From positions 62,001 through 126,000 of the forward strand of contig NZ_WRXM01000004.1 of assembly GCF_010119205.1 (NCBI RefSeq): a DNA stretch of 64,000 bases, in the 5' to 3' direction. The notes beneath the pieces were generated by a model. The model made no database searches and was not told the DNA's origin. It saw nothing but the letters and a program-made list of their open reading frames with translations. Made by a program: the position numbers and the translations under genes. Source of the DNA: Haloarcula limicola. Its GTDB lineage: Archaea; Halobacteriota; Halobacteria; Halobacteriales; Haloarculaceae. Position 1 is the stretch's first letter, and every line of letters begins with the position of its first letter. Shown here piece by piece: positions 1 to 8,065 of this stretch.

Positions 1-261
1 TATCAACGATTCGGTATCAACTGTGCTGGTGGCGAAAACATCGCCTACACCTATTGGGAAGAGAATATTCAATCGGAAGGTAGGCTGCTATACTATGACT
101 CAGAACAGGATGTGGCGATTGGACTCGTTAATCAGTGGATGAATTCGACCGGTCATCGAGAGAACATCCTCAGAGAGCGATTTCAGTCAGAGGGTATTGG
201 AATCTCCGTTGCGGAGGTCGACGGAGCAACTCGAATATACGCTACGCAGAATTTCTGTTGA
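1..261 (+). CDS. CAP-domain (SCP/PR1-like) protein, 3' part only
   Basis: The reading frame is open from the first base and ends in TGA, giving 86 C-terminal residues; the 5' part lies outside the window. The stretch GGENIAY, then NQWMNSTGHRENIL and a final YATQNFC are the conserved signature of CAP (cysteine-rich secretory protein/PR1) domains, which in haloarchaea are usually extracytoplasmic and of unknown function. The segment and the following 150 bases are clearly more AT-rich than hisF downstream, so it may have been acquired. A second, degenerate CAP-like protein is encoded at 1639-2481. Family assignment is firm, function unknown. Confidence 0.8.
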   Translation, partial: YQRFGINCAGGENIAYTYWEENIQSEGRLLYYDSEQDVAIGLVNQWMNSTGHRENILRERFQSEGIGISVAEVDGATRIYATQNFC

Positions 262-422
262 TCGGCATTTAGTAGTTGGATATCACTACGACAATACCTT
301 CAATAGGCATTGAAATCTCCCTCAATCGGTGACAAAGGTCAATAGTCGGGTTAAATACAGCCCTCTATATCTCGCACGCGGATTTTATCCGGTGCTGAGG
401 GGTGCAACAGAGACAGTCGTTT

Positions 423-614
423 CTACACGAGCACCAGCGCGATGCCGAACGTGAGAACCAGGCCGACGAGCATGACGGCGAATCCCTGTCCGACCTGTCC
501 CATCGTAAACGGGCTCTGTGGCGACGTGGAGCGCAGCGGGGCCTGTTTGTCCGGTAGCTCGACGTGTTCGGGGTCGTAGTTCGGACGGTTTTCCTCGGCG
601 TGTTCGTCTGCCAT
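423..614 (-). CDS. Small single-pass membrane protein, conserved haloarchaeal type
   Basis: This 63-residue protein has a charged, proline-rich N-terminal half (about residues 1-36) followed by one C-terminal transmembrane helix rich in Gly, Val and Leu (about 43-63). It starts at an ATG and is divergent from hisF with about 107 bases between the two starts. I recognise the shape as one of the short haloarchaeal proteins known only by DUF numbers (possibly DUF7550, from memory). No function can be assigned. Confidence 0.6.
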   Translation of the reverse strand: MADEHAEENRPNYDPEHVELPDKQAPLRSTSPQSPFTMGQVGQGFAVMLVGLVLTFGIALVLV

Positions 615-721
615 GTTCGCGTCTACCGGGAGCGGGCACGTGTAGCTGTCGGAATCCCGGCGCGCGCAATTGCACCAGCCGAAACCGTCAAACGGCCCTG
701 TAGCGAACTCCCGGGTACTGA

Positions 722-1537
722 ATGACGCTCACGAAACGCATCATCCCCTGTATCGACGTGGACGTCGACGAGAACGGGGACGCCGCCGTCTACACCGGCG
801 TCAACTTCGAGGACTTAGAGTACACCGGCGACCCGGTGGAGATGGCGAAGGCCTACAACGAGTCGGGGGCCGACGAGTTCGTCTTCCTCGACATCACCGC
901 CTCCGCCGACGGCCGCGAAACGATGCTCGAAACCGTCTCGTCGGTGGCCGACGAGGTGTTCATCCCGCTGACCGTCGGCGGCGGCATCCGCACCCGCGAG
1001 GACATCAAGGAGACGCTGCGGGCGGGCGCGGACAAGGTCTCGATCAACTCCGGCGCGATCGCCGAACCGGACCTCATCGGCGAGGGCGCGGCCGCCTTCG
1101 GCAGCCAGTGCATCGTCATCTCACTCGACGCCCGCCGACGCTTCGACGAGGAGGGCGAACACTACGCCGAGGTCGACGGGGAGTCCTGCTGGTTCGAGTG
1201 CACGGTCAAGGGCGGCCGCGAGGGCACCGGGCTCGACGCCGTCGAGTGGGCGATGGAGGCCGAGGAGCGCGGCGCGGGCGAGATCTTCGTCAACTCGATC
1301 GACGCCGACGGCACCAAGGACGGCTACGACATCCCGCTGATGAAAGCCGTCTGCGACGCCGTCTCGACGCCCGTCATCGCCTCCTCGGGGTGTGGTAGCC
1401 CCGCCGACATGGAAGAGGTGTTCGTCGAGGCCGGTGCCGACGCCGGGCTGGCGGCTTCGATCTTCCACTTCGGCGAGTACTCCATTGAGGAGACGAAGGA
1501 GTATCTGGATAGCAAGGGCATCCCCGTGCGGCTGTGA
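722..1537 (+). CDS. hisF: Imidazole glycerol phosphate synthase subunit HisF
   Basis: HisF is the cyclase subunit of imidazole glycerol phosphate synthase. It uses ammonia from HisH to turn PRFAR into imidazole glycerol phosphate and AICAR, in histidine biosynthesis. The 271-residue (beta/alpha)8 barrel begins [15 protein letters not shown], with the catalytic Asp near residue 11, and has the phosphate-binding VGGGIR loop and the second catalytic Asp in VISLDARRR. Length and ATG start fit the family. The acidic loop [11 protein letters not shown] is typical of haloarchaeal versions. No other his gene is adjacent, so the pathway is dispersed as usual in haloarchaea. Confidence 0.96.
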   Translation: MTLTKRIIPCIDVDVDENGDAAVYTGVNFEDLEYTGDPVEMAKAYNESGADEFVFLDITASADGRETMLETVSSVADEVFIPLTVGGGIRTREDIKETLRAGADKVSINSGAIAEPDLIGEGAAAFGSQCIVISLDARRRFDEEGEHYAEVDGESCWFECTVKGGREGTGLDAVEWAMEAEERGAGEIFVNSIDADGTKDGYDIPLMKAVCDAVSTPVIASSGCGSPADMEEVFVEAGADAGLAASIFHFGEYSIEETKEYLDSKGIPVRL

Positions 1538-1638
1538 AGCCGAGCGGGACCCTCGACAGCTAGAGACCGATAGCGCCGAGAGCGCCCAGAGAACCGCGTC
1601 CGCGCACTCTTTGTAGCTCGGTCACCTACGGTAACCCA

Positions 1639-2481
1639 ATGGAATGGCGGTGTAAGTGGTGCGGGAAGCCACACGAGGAGAACGACCCTCCCTGCGACAA
1701 CTGCGGCCACGGCACCTTCGAGCGGGCGGTCGAACAGGTCAGCCACGAAGTGGTCGAGGGCGGGCCGGTGTGGGTGTGTCAGGACTGCGGCCGCGAGCAT
1801 CAGAAGCACTCGCCGCCCTGCAGTCGCTGCGGCGGCTCCGACTTCGAGCGCCGCATCGGCCCGCCCGAGACCGACCCGCTGGACGAGATCGGCACCGGCT
1901 GGCTGGACGTCCTCGAAGCGAAGTACGTCCTCGGCTACGCCGCCGTCGCCGTCGTGCTCGGGGTCGTCCTCCTCGGCCTCCTCGGCGTCGTCTCCCTGCC
2001 CACTCTCGGCGGCCCCTCGGGACCGCCCGAGATCCCGAGCGCACCCGGCAGCGCCGACACCGCCGACGGTCTCTCGCTTTCCGCCGTCGAGGACGCCTAC
2101 GTCGACGCGCTGAACGACCGCCGGGCGAACGAGGGCGCGAGCGCGCTGACCCGCAACGGGACGGCCGACGCCGCGGCGGCCTACTACAACAAGGCCCTCG
2201 TCGACGCCCGCGTCGGCGACGGCTCCGGCCCCGACCGCGAGGCCGTAGAGAGGTTCGGACTCGCCTGCGAACGACCGTCCGTCGTCGCCTATCAGGTCGC
2301 CTACGAGCGGACCGGCCGCTCGGTGAGCGACTTCGAGAACGAGAGCGCGCTGGCGGCCTCGCTGGTCGATAGCTACGTCGAGCGCGGGACGCCGTTCCGC
2401 ACCGCGGAGGCGGGCACCGTCGGCGTCGACGTCCACGTCGCGCCGGGCGGCACCGTCTTCGTCACCTACGTCGTCTGCTGA
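1639..2481 (+). CDS. Zinc-ribbon membrane protein with degenerate CAP-like domain
   Basis: The 280-residue protein opens with two short zinc-binding modules (CKWCGKPHEENDPPCDNCG and CQDCGREHQKHSPPCSRCG, roughly residues 5-75). One transmembrane helix follows (about 95-120), then a Pro/Gly linker and a C-terminal domain of about 150 residues. That domain resembles CAP proteins in its N-terminal repeat LSAVEDAYVDALNDRRANEGASAL and its final VFVTYVVC, but it lacks the usual His-x-Glu-Asn metal-site signature, so it is probably not a canonical CAP domain. Predicted topology puts the zinc ribbons inside and the CAP-like domain outside. Start chosen at the ATG directly before the first ribbon. Function unknown. 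Confidence 0.75.
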   Translation: MEWRCKWCGKPHEENDPPCDNCGHGTFERAVEQVSHEVVEGGPVWVCQDCGREHQKHSPPCSRCGGSDFERRIGPPETDPLDEIGTGWLDVLEAKYVLGYAAVAVVLGVVLLGLLGVVSLPTLGGPSGPPEIPSAPGSADTADGLSLSAVEDAYVDALNDRRANEGASALTRNGTADAAAAYYNKALVDARVGDGSGPDREAVERFGLACERPSVVAYQVAYERTGRSVSDFENESALAASLVDSYVERGTPFRTAEAGTVGVDVHVAPGGTVFVTYVVC

Positions 2482-2508
2482 AAAGACGTCCGCGCGGTCC
2501 GCCGAGAC

Positions 2509-2793
2509 TTACGCCGCCGACTCGAACGCCGCGGTGAAGTCGTCGGCCTTCTCGATGACGCGGTCGGTGCCGTCCTCCAAGGCGTCGAGCGCGTCGACCG
2601 ACTCCTCGGTCTTGATCGTCAGGACCGGGTCGGTCTGGCCGCCGGACTGCTCGGGGTTCACGTCGTAGGTCGCCGCCGTGACGCCCTCGGTCTCCAGCAA
2701 CGCACCTTTGATGACGTTCATGAACGTGTGGTCTTCGCCCGCGATCTCGAGAGAAAGCTCCGTATCAGATTTGTCGATGACGCGCAGGTCCAT
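2509..2793 (-). CDS. rpoL: DNA-directed RNA polymerase subunit Rpo11 (RpoL)
   Basis: Rpo11/L pairs with Rpo3/D to form the alpha-like assembly platform of archaeal RNA polymerase. The product is 94 residues when read from the ATG that gives [17 protein letters not shown]; an in-frame upstream ATG adds ten basic residues not found in the family. The conserved [15 protein letters not shown] segment is the dimerisation helix of the family. It is convergent with the zinc-ribbon gene, with 27 bases between the stops. The stretch upstream (2794-3530) holds no gene, only the repeat element described separately. Confidence 0.93.
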   Translation of the reverse strand: MDLRVIDKSDTELSLEIAGEDHTFMNVIKGALLETEGVTAATYDVNPEQSGGQTDPVLTIKTEESVDALDALEDGTDRVIEKADDFTAAFESAA

Positions 2794-2899
2794 ACCCCTC
2801 AGTGCGCGTCTCCGACCCATCAACGTGTCGCTTCTAGCTTTCTTTTTTGTGTGGTTTCGATTCTGTCGAGACTGCTGTACTTCGACGGAGGGACGTACC

Positions 2900-3486
2900 C
2901 TCGAAAGCCCTCGACCGCTCGCTAGCAGTGTCTACGCAGACTACCGTGATCTCGAAAGCCCTCGACCGCTCGCGGGCGCTGTGCGGGATATTCTCGCTCC
3001 GCTCGAATAGGGCCCGCGCAGCGCCCGCCACCGGTCTCGCCCTTTCAGTCCGCCAAGGAAACCGCTACAGCAGGCCTGCCCTTCCCCGCCTTCGCGCGAT
3101 GAAACGCGCTCTTGGCCCGGCGCGCGCTGTCGCTCGCTCCGCCGAGCGACGAAACTGCGCGAGGTCTTCGGGAGCGTAGCGACTGAAGGCTCGAAAGACG
3201 AGCAACGCGAGTCTTTCGGTGGATGACGGAGCGACCAACGGGAGCGACGGAGTCGGCTGGGGTGGTGTGTGGCGGCGGGGCGGAGCGGGGCGGAGCGGTG
3301 CTGTCCTCGGCGGATTGAAAGGGCGAACCCGCTCGCGCTCGCCGTGGTCGTCTGGGCGACCCCTATCCGAGCGCAGCGAGGATATGTCGGCCAGCGACCG
3401 TCGAGCAGCGAGGGGTGCGACTGGAAGGAGCAGCCCTCGGTAACGAACGGGGAGGAACGACCCGTGAGCGGGTGAGGGCTTTCGAG
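2900..3486. repeat. Non-coding element with facing inverted arms
   Basis: About 700 bases between rpoL and the gene at 3531 have no credible gene but are internally repetitive. A 23-base unit starting CTCGAAAGCCCTCGACCGCT occurs at 2900-2922 and again at 2951-2973. Three blocks of the left arm (2951-2971, 2989-3012, 3037-3057) recur in reverse complement and mirrored order at 3466-3486, 3362-3385 and 3306-3326, with 19/21, 21/24 and 19/21 identities by hand alignment. The arms face each other across about 250 bases of GC-rich DNA. It looks like a dispersed haloarchaeal intergenic repeat or a small non-autonomous element; copies elsewhere cannot be tested here. Confidence 0.75.
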
Positions 3487-3530
3487 GACCTGTCGTGCTG
3501 ACAGCCCGTAGTAGCTTCGCACTCAGCATT

Positions 3531-3815
3531 CTAAACGAGAGCGTAGATCATGAGCAGACAGAAGTAGATCGCTACCAACACCGCGAGCGCCTGCAGGCGG
3601 AAAGTCCCGAGGTCCTCCTCCTCGTCCTCGTAGGTCTCTCGAAACGCCTGCACTTCCTCGTCATCCAGTTCGGCCGGATGTTCCAGCCCGTAGTGGAGCG
3701 TGCGCCACTCCTCGCGGGCGAACGGGCGGCCGCAGTAGGGGCAGTCGTAGGTCGGGGCGTCGGCGGGCGCGTCGTACTCGTAGTCGCGGTCGTGGTCGAG
3801 GCGTTCCGAGTTCAT
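3531..3815 (-). CDS. C2H2-like zinc-finger protein with C-terminal membrane anchor
   Basis: The 94-residue product has a single zinc-finger-like motif CPYCGRPFAREEWRTLHYGLEH (residues 25-46), an acidic helical region and a C-terminal transmembrane helix (about 72-94). Its ATG overlaps the stop of the upstream 458-residue membrane protein by four bases, so the two are probably translationally coupled and may act together. Similar small proteins occur beside membrane proteins in haloarchaea, but I cannot name a function. The ATG start is the first one following the overlap. Confidence 0.7.
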   Translation of the reverse strand: MNSERLDHDRDYEYDAPADAPTYDCPYCGRPFAREEWRTLHYGLEHPAELDDEEVQAFRETYEDEEEDLGTFRLQALAVLVAIYFCLLMIYALV

Positions 3816-5188
3816 AGGTGTGGGAGCGGCACCTCCGGTTGCGAGACGACCCAGAGACTGGTCATCGTGTAGAACACCATCACGGCGATGAATGGGTACT
3901 GCGAGCGGATGGCCTGCAGGCGGCTGGGAAAGAGGTCGTAGGCGGCGGCGTGGGCGACCCAGATGGCGACCAGATGGCCGACGACGACGGCGGCGATGGC
4001 GGTCCCGCCGAACCAGCCCGGCAGTTGGTAGACGGGCACCGTCGCGGGACTCGAAAGCGGCGAGAGGGCGGCCGTTCCGAGCGCCGGTGCGAGAAAGAGG
4101 AAGTAGCCCAGATAGTGCGCGAAGTGGTAGCCGGCGGCGATCGCCAACAGCGGCGGCGCGAACCGCTCGGCGAGTTCGGCGGGCGCGAGGTAGGTCTCGG
4201 CGATCCGCGTACTCGCGCGCACGGCCAGCCGATAGACGCCCAGGAAGAGCCCGAAGCCGGCGAGCAGCGCGATCGGGTAGAGCAGATGCGGGGGGAGTCC
4301 CGCCGCCACCAGCGGTGTCGTCAGGTCGCGCCAGGCGGGCGTGGTCACGAGGCCGTCGTAGGTCGTCACCCACAGCAGGGCGACGACGAACGCCACCTCG
4401 TCGGCCCCGTCGACCAGGCGTGGCGTCGAGAGGTCCATCCCCGGCAATCGAAGTCGGAGGCCGGTCTCGTCGCGGCCGATCGGCGCGACGCGGCCGTAGT
4501 ACCGGAAGACGCGCTCGACCGGGTCGGCCTCGGCGAACCACGTCTCGCGGCCGAACACCACCGCGCCGAGGAGCGTCAGCAGGGAGTAGCCCAGCACCGC
4601 CGTCGCCAGCAACTCGGCGTCGTCGGCCAGCGGGCTCACCACCTCCAGCCAGACGAGCGCGAGGAGGCCGACGACGCTGGGCCACGCGCCGAGTCGCTCG
4701 GGGTAGTCGCGGTCCAGCGAGGGGAGCATCGCGGCGATGGTCGTCAGCGGGTTGAGGACGCGCCAGGCGTTCCCGATCAGATACGTCGTCATCGCCAGTC
4801 CGGCCCACCAGCCGACCCAGACCAGCAGGATGGCGAGGTTCGTTCGAGGGGTGTCCGGCCCGACGAAACCGACGACGAGGACGGCGGCCAGTCCCACCAG
4901 GCCGATGGCTCGACCCGCAAGCGCCGGGACGCGCGCCCCGCCGTCGAGGAGGGGGCGACCCCAGTCGTGGATGCGCTCGACGAACGAGCGGTCGGTGACG
5001 AAGGAGGCCAGCAGAAACGACGCGCCCACGGCCGCCCCGCCGGTGGTGAGAAAGAGCCACGTCGGGATCGTCAGCGGTTCGCGCCCGCCGGCGGCCAGCG
5101 CGCCGCCGTGCGCGCTCGCGGTGCCGACGGCGACGAGCAGGCAGACCGTCCCCGCCAGCGTCCCCGCGGCGCGTCGACGCGTTGTCAT
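3812..5188 (-). CDS. Conserved haloarchaeal polytopic membrane protein
   Basis: The protein is 458 residues from the chosen ATG, which gives a good signal/anchor sequence (MTTRRRAAGTLAGTVCLLVA, followed by ASAHGG). Eight or more further hydrophobic helices follow. Longer in-frame upstream sequence is not protein-like and runs into the coxC promoter. It is divergent from cytochrome oxidase subunit III and overlaps the zinc-finger membrane gene by four bases, which suggests a role in the cell envelope or respiratory-chain assembly. That is only a context inference, and I do not recognise a named family. Confidence 0.7.
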   Translation of the reverse strand: MTTRRRAAGTLAGTVCLLVAVGTASAHGGALAAGGREPLTIPTWLFLTTGGAAVGASFLLASFVTDRSFVERIHDWGRPLLDGGARVPALAGRAIGLVGLAAVLVVGFVGPDTPRTNLAILLVWVGWWAGLAMTTYLIGNAWRVLNPLTTIAAMLPSLDRDYPERLGAWPSVVGLLALVWLEVVSPLADDAELLATAVLGYSLLTLLGAVVFGRETWFAEADPVERVFRYYGRVAPIGRDETGLRLRLPGMDLSTPRLVDGADEVAFVVALLWVTTYDGLVTTPAWRDLTTPLVAAGLPPHLLYPIALLAGFGLFLGVYRLAVRASTRIAETYLAPAELAERFAPPLLAIAAGYHFAHYLGYFLFLAPALGTAALSPLSSPATVPVYQLPGWFGGTAIAAVVVGHLVAIWVAHAAAYDLFPSRLQAIRSQYPFIAVMVFYTMTSLWVVSQPEVPLPHL

Positions 5189-5260
5189 CGAGGGCGCTAG
5201 GTCACTCGCTGCCGAGTAGCTTCCGACATCGACGCGCGGCCCGCGCGAGTAATTGGATGG

Positions 5261-5270
5261 GCTTTTAGTA
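5261..5270 (+). promoter_or_regulatory. Putative TATA element for coxC
   Basis: The run GCTTTTAGTA is centred about 26 bases before the coxC ATG at 5292, so the transcript would start at or very near the start codon, as is common for haloarchaeal leaderless mRNAs. Assigned from position and AT content only. Confidence 0.4.
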
Positions 5271-5291
5271 ATCGCTCCATAAGGGGCCGAT

Positions 5292-6155
5292 ATGAGTCTG
5301 CCGGAAGAACACACGGACAGCGGACACGGGGAGCACCACCTCCCGGCCACGGAGGACTGGCCCCAGGGGTTCGGCGAGGCGAGCTGGTGGCCCTTCGTCA
5401 CGGCCATCGGCGCGTCGGGAATCTACGTCGGCGCGGCGCTCTTCGTCCTCGCGCTGGGCGATTCGGGGCTCGTGAGCATGACCGTCGGTGCCGCCGCCAC
5501 CGTCTCCAGCGTCGGCCTGTTCCTGGTCGGCATCTACGGCTGGCTGTACCACGCCTTCGTCTCGAACTTCTGGGAGCGCGGGTCGGACCACCACTCCGCG
5601 CGCACGCTGAAGTTCGCCATGCTGTTGTTCCTCGGATCGGAGCTCGCGACGTTCGGTGCCGGCTTCGTCTACTACTTCATGATCCGAGGGGCCGACGTCT
5701 GGCTCGACGCTGCCATCCCCGAAGTGTGGGGATCGCTCGTCGTCGTCAACACCGTCATCCTGGTCGCCAGCTCGGTGACGCTGCACTATAGCCACGTCGC
5801 CCTGCTGAACGGTAAGCGCTCGCGCTTCCTCAAACTCCTCGGCGTGACGCTGCTGCTCGGAATCGTCTTCATCGCCGGACAGGTCTACGAGTACTACGAG
5901 TTCATCGTCCACGAGGGCTTCACTATCACGGGAGGAATCTACGGCTCCGCGTTCTACGGCCTGACCGGCCTGCACGGCCTCCACGTCACGATGGGTGCGG
6001 TCCTGCTCGGCATCGTCTTCGTCCGAGCGTACTACGGGCAGTACTCCGCCGAACGCCACACCTCCGTCTCGACGGCCTCGATGTACTGGCACTTCGTGGA
6101 CGTCGTCTGGATCTTCCTCGTCATCGTCCTCTACGTCGGCGCGAACCTGGTCTAA
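5292..6155 (+). CDS. coxC: Cytochrome c oxidase subunit III
   Basis: Subunit III of haem-copper oxidases stabilises the catalytic core. The 287-residue protein has seven hydrophobic helices and the family motifs SWWPF near the N-terminus, FxLxSExxxF-like sequence in the third helix region (LFLGSELATFGAGFVYYF), YEYYEF, and GLTGLHGLHVTMGAVLL followed by WHFVDVVWIFL at the C-terminus. Subunit I (49028-50830) lies 43 kb away and subunit II is not in the window, so the oxidase genes are split here. Start is the ATG that gives MSLPEEH. Confidence 0.93.
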   Translation: MSLPEEHTDSGHGEHHLPATEDWPQGFGEASWWPFVTAIGASGIYVGAALFVLALGDSGLVSMTVGAAATVSSVGLFLVGIYGWLYHAFVSNFWERGSDHHSARTLKFAMLLFLGSELATFGAGFVYYFMIRGADVWLDAAIPEVWGSLVVVNTVILVASSVTLHYSHVALLNGKRSRFLKLLGVTLLLGIVFIAGQVYEYYEFIVHEGFTITGGIYGSAFYGLTGLHGLHVTMGAVLLGIVFVRAYYGQYSAERHTSVSTASMYWHFVDVVWIFLVIVLYVGANLV

Positions 6156-6186
6156 GCCTTAAGCGACCCGCGGCTCTCTTCTCCCC

Positions 6187-6429
6187 ATGGAACGGCTCGA
6201 CGTCAGCGACGGCTTCGACGTCCACGACTATCGCCACGGCCTGAAGCTACTCAAACAGGACCGCGGGTCGATGACCCTGGAGAATCGGCACGGCTTCGCC
6301 TGCCCGGCCTGTGGCGAGCGCTTCGACCGCCTGTTCGTCAGCGAGAACCGCGAAAACACCTTCGGGAAACCCAGCAGCCCGATCTGTCTCGTCCGGACCG
6401 ACGAGCGGTTACTGTTGCTCACCCACTGA
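6187..6429 (+). CDS. Small conserved haloarchaeal protein with CPxCG motif
   Basis: An 80-residue soluble protein with a single CPACGERF zinc-knuckle-like pair (about residues 39-46), preceded by a hydrophilic region VSDGFDVHDYRHGLKLLKQD. It follows coxC by 31 bases on the same strand and might be cotranscribed. Homologues in haloarchaea carry a DUF name (possibly DUF7385, sometimes annotated as flagella cluster protein, from memory). Only one Cys pair is visible, so zinc would need dimerisation or other ligands. Function unknown. Confidence 0.65.
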   Translation: MERLDVSDGFDVHDYRHGLKLLKQDRGSMTLENRHGFACPACGERFDRLFVSENRENTFGKPSSPICLVRTDERLLLLTH

Positions 6430-6497
6430 CGACGGCTGCGACGCATCGAGGAGACCACGCCGGACGCTTTTGTTCGTGTGCTACGTACTGCCACTCG

Positions 6498-7538
6498 ATG
6501 CACGCCGCCAGACTCCACGAGTACACCGACGACATGGCGAACGGCCTCTCCATCGACGAAGTGGACGAGCCACAGGTGTCGAACAGCGACGACGTGGTGG
6601 TCGAAGTCGAGGGAGCCGGCTGGTGCCAGACTGACAACCACATCATCGAGGGGATGTGGACCGACTACGTCGAGCAGACGCTCCCGATGACGTTGGGCCA
6701 CGAGAACGCCGGGACGGTGGTCGCCGTCGGCGAGGAAGTGACACTGGTCTCGGAGGGAGATCAAGTGATCTGTCACCCGGTCCAGACCTGCGGGACCTGT
6801 CGGCCCTGTCGGCAGGGCGAGACGATGTACTGCGAGAACCAGTCGTTCAACGGCCTGACGACTGACGGCGGTTTCGCCGACGAACTGCTCACGAACGAGC
6901 GGTCGGTCATCCCGCTTCCCGACGGCGTGGACCCCACGACCATCGCGCCCCACGCCGACGCGGGCATCACCGCCTACCACGCCGTGAAGAAGGCCGAAGA
7001 CGGCCTCAATCCCGGTGACACCGCCGTCGTCATCGGGGTCGGCGGGCTCGGTCACATCGGGCTGCAGTGCCTCGACGCGATGAGCGCCGCCGACATCGTC
7101 GCGGTAGACCTCAAGCAGTCCGCGCGCGACCTCGCGTCGGACCTCGGCGCGCACTACACGCTCGACCCCGACAGCGAGGACGTGGCGAGCGAGGTCGAGG
7201 ACATCACCGACGGCGTCGGCGCGGCTCAGGTGCTTGACTTCGTCGGAGCCGACGAGACGACGCGACTGGCCCCCGACATCTGCGCGGCCGGAGGCGACCA
7301 CCACATCATCGGCTACGGCGGCCACATCCACGAACCCGCACAGTCGCTGGTCAACGGCGAGTTCGCCTACCAGGGGAACATCGTCGGCCGCTACACCGAA
7401 CTCCAGGAACTAGTCGCGCTGGTCGAACGCGACGCCGTCGAGTTGCACACGACGCAGTACGGCTTAGACGAGATCAACACCGTCGCCGAGAAACTGGAAC
7501 ACCGCGAGATCGACGGCCGGGCCGTCATCACGCCGTAG
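6498..7538 (+). CDS. Zinc-dependent alcohol dehydrogenase, medium-chain family
   Basis: A 346-residue NAD(P)-dependent dehydrogenase of the medium-chain family. Visible features are the catalytic-zinc segment WCQTDNHIIEG, the GHENAGTVVAVG motif, the structural zinc cluster CGTCRPCRQGETMYC (four cysteines) and the Rossmann nucleotide-binding GVGGLGHIGLQ. An Asp after the second beta strand (VDLK) suggests NAD preference. The substrate cannot be read from sequence; primary alcohols or an aldehyde are plausible. It stands alone, convergent with the small zinc protein at 7548. Confidence 0.9.
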   Translation: MHAARLHEYTDDMANGLSIDEVDEPQVSNSDDVVVEVEGAGWCQTDNHIIEGMWTDYVEQTLPMTLGHENAGTVVAVGEEVTLVSEGDQVICHPVQTCGTCRPCRQGETMYCENQSFNGLTTDGGFADELLTNERSVIPLPDGVDPTTIAPHADAGITAYHAVKKAEDGLNPGDTAVVIGVGGLGHIGLQCLDAMSAADIVAVDLKQSARDLASDLGAHYTLDPDSEDVASEVEDITDGVGAAQVLDFVGADETTRLAPDICAAGGDHHIIGYGGHIHEPAQSLVNGEFAYQGNIVGRYTELQELVALVERDAVELHTTQYGLDEINTVAEKLEHREIDGRAVITP

Positions 7539-7547
7539 GGGCGTCGC

Positions 7548-7853
7548 CTATCGGCGACGGTTCTCGGGGGGCGCGTCGTCCTCGCTCGAAAGCGCACAGT
7601 ACCGCCGCAGGAAGGTCGCGCGATCGACCGCGCCCGCACCGGCCTCGACGAGGCGGTCCTCTAACCCCCGTCGCGGACTGTGAGAGCGCGCGCGGTCACA
7701 GGGCGTGCAGAGGTACTCGAACTCCTTTTCGTCCCTGTCCCAGCGGTCGCCGAATTTGTCGTACTCTCTGGCGTCGTCGCGCGAGACTGCCTCGCCACAG
7801 GCGACACAGACGACCGTCGAGTCCTCGCGCTGCCACGCGTTCCGGTAAGACAC
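7548..7853 (-). CDS. Small zinc-binding haloarchaeal protein
   Basis: The 101-residue product carries two Cys pairs, CVACG near residue 16 and CTPC near residue 50, spaced as in a treble-clef or zinc-ribbon fold, with a basic, Arg-rich C-terminal half ending ENRRR. It looks like a conserved haloarchaeal family known only by a DUF number. A nucleic-acid-binding role would fit the fold but is not shown. It is convergent with the alcohol dehydrogenase. Confidence 0.6.
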   Translation of the reverse strand: MSYRNAWQREDSTVVCVACGEAVSRDDAREYDKFGDRWDRDEKEFEYLCTPCDRARSHSPRRGLEDRLVEAGAGAVDRATFLRRYCALSSEDDAPPENRRR

Positions 7854-8065
7854 GTCAGTGACCCCCCCGGAACGCGGAGCCGGTCGCCGAGTCGAATCGT
7901 CGCTGGTGTCTTCGCGTCATGGTGTTCGTTCGACGATTCGCTCCGGTAGCTACTCGCTCTACTGCGCCAGCCGTGAGGGCCATTTATATATCGCCGCTCA
8001 ACGAGACCAGCGGTCTCCACGGCCGCCAGCCAGCTATTTTTGCCCGGGCGACGTATCGGATTCCG

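Noticed and set aside
3065-3529. Long open frames on both strands inside the inverted-repeat region
   Set aside because: Arg/Ser/Pro-rich translations without domains, explained by GC-rich repeats.
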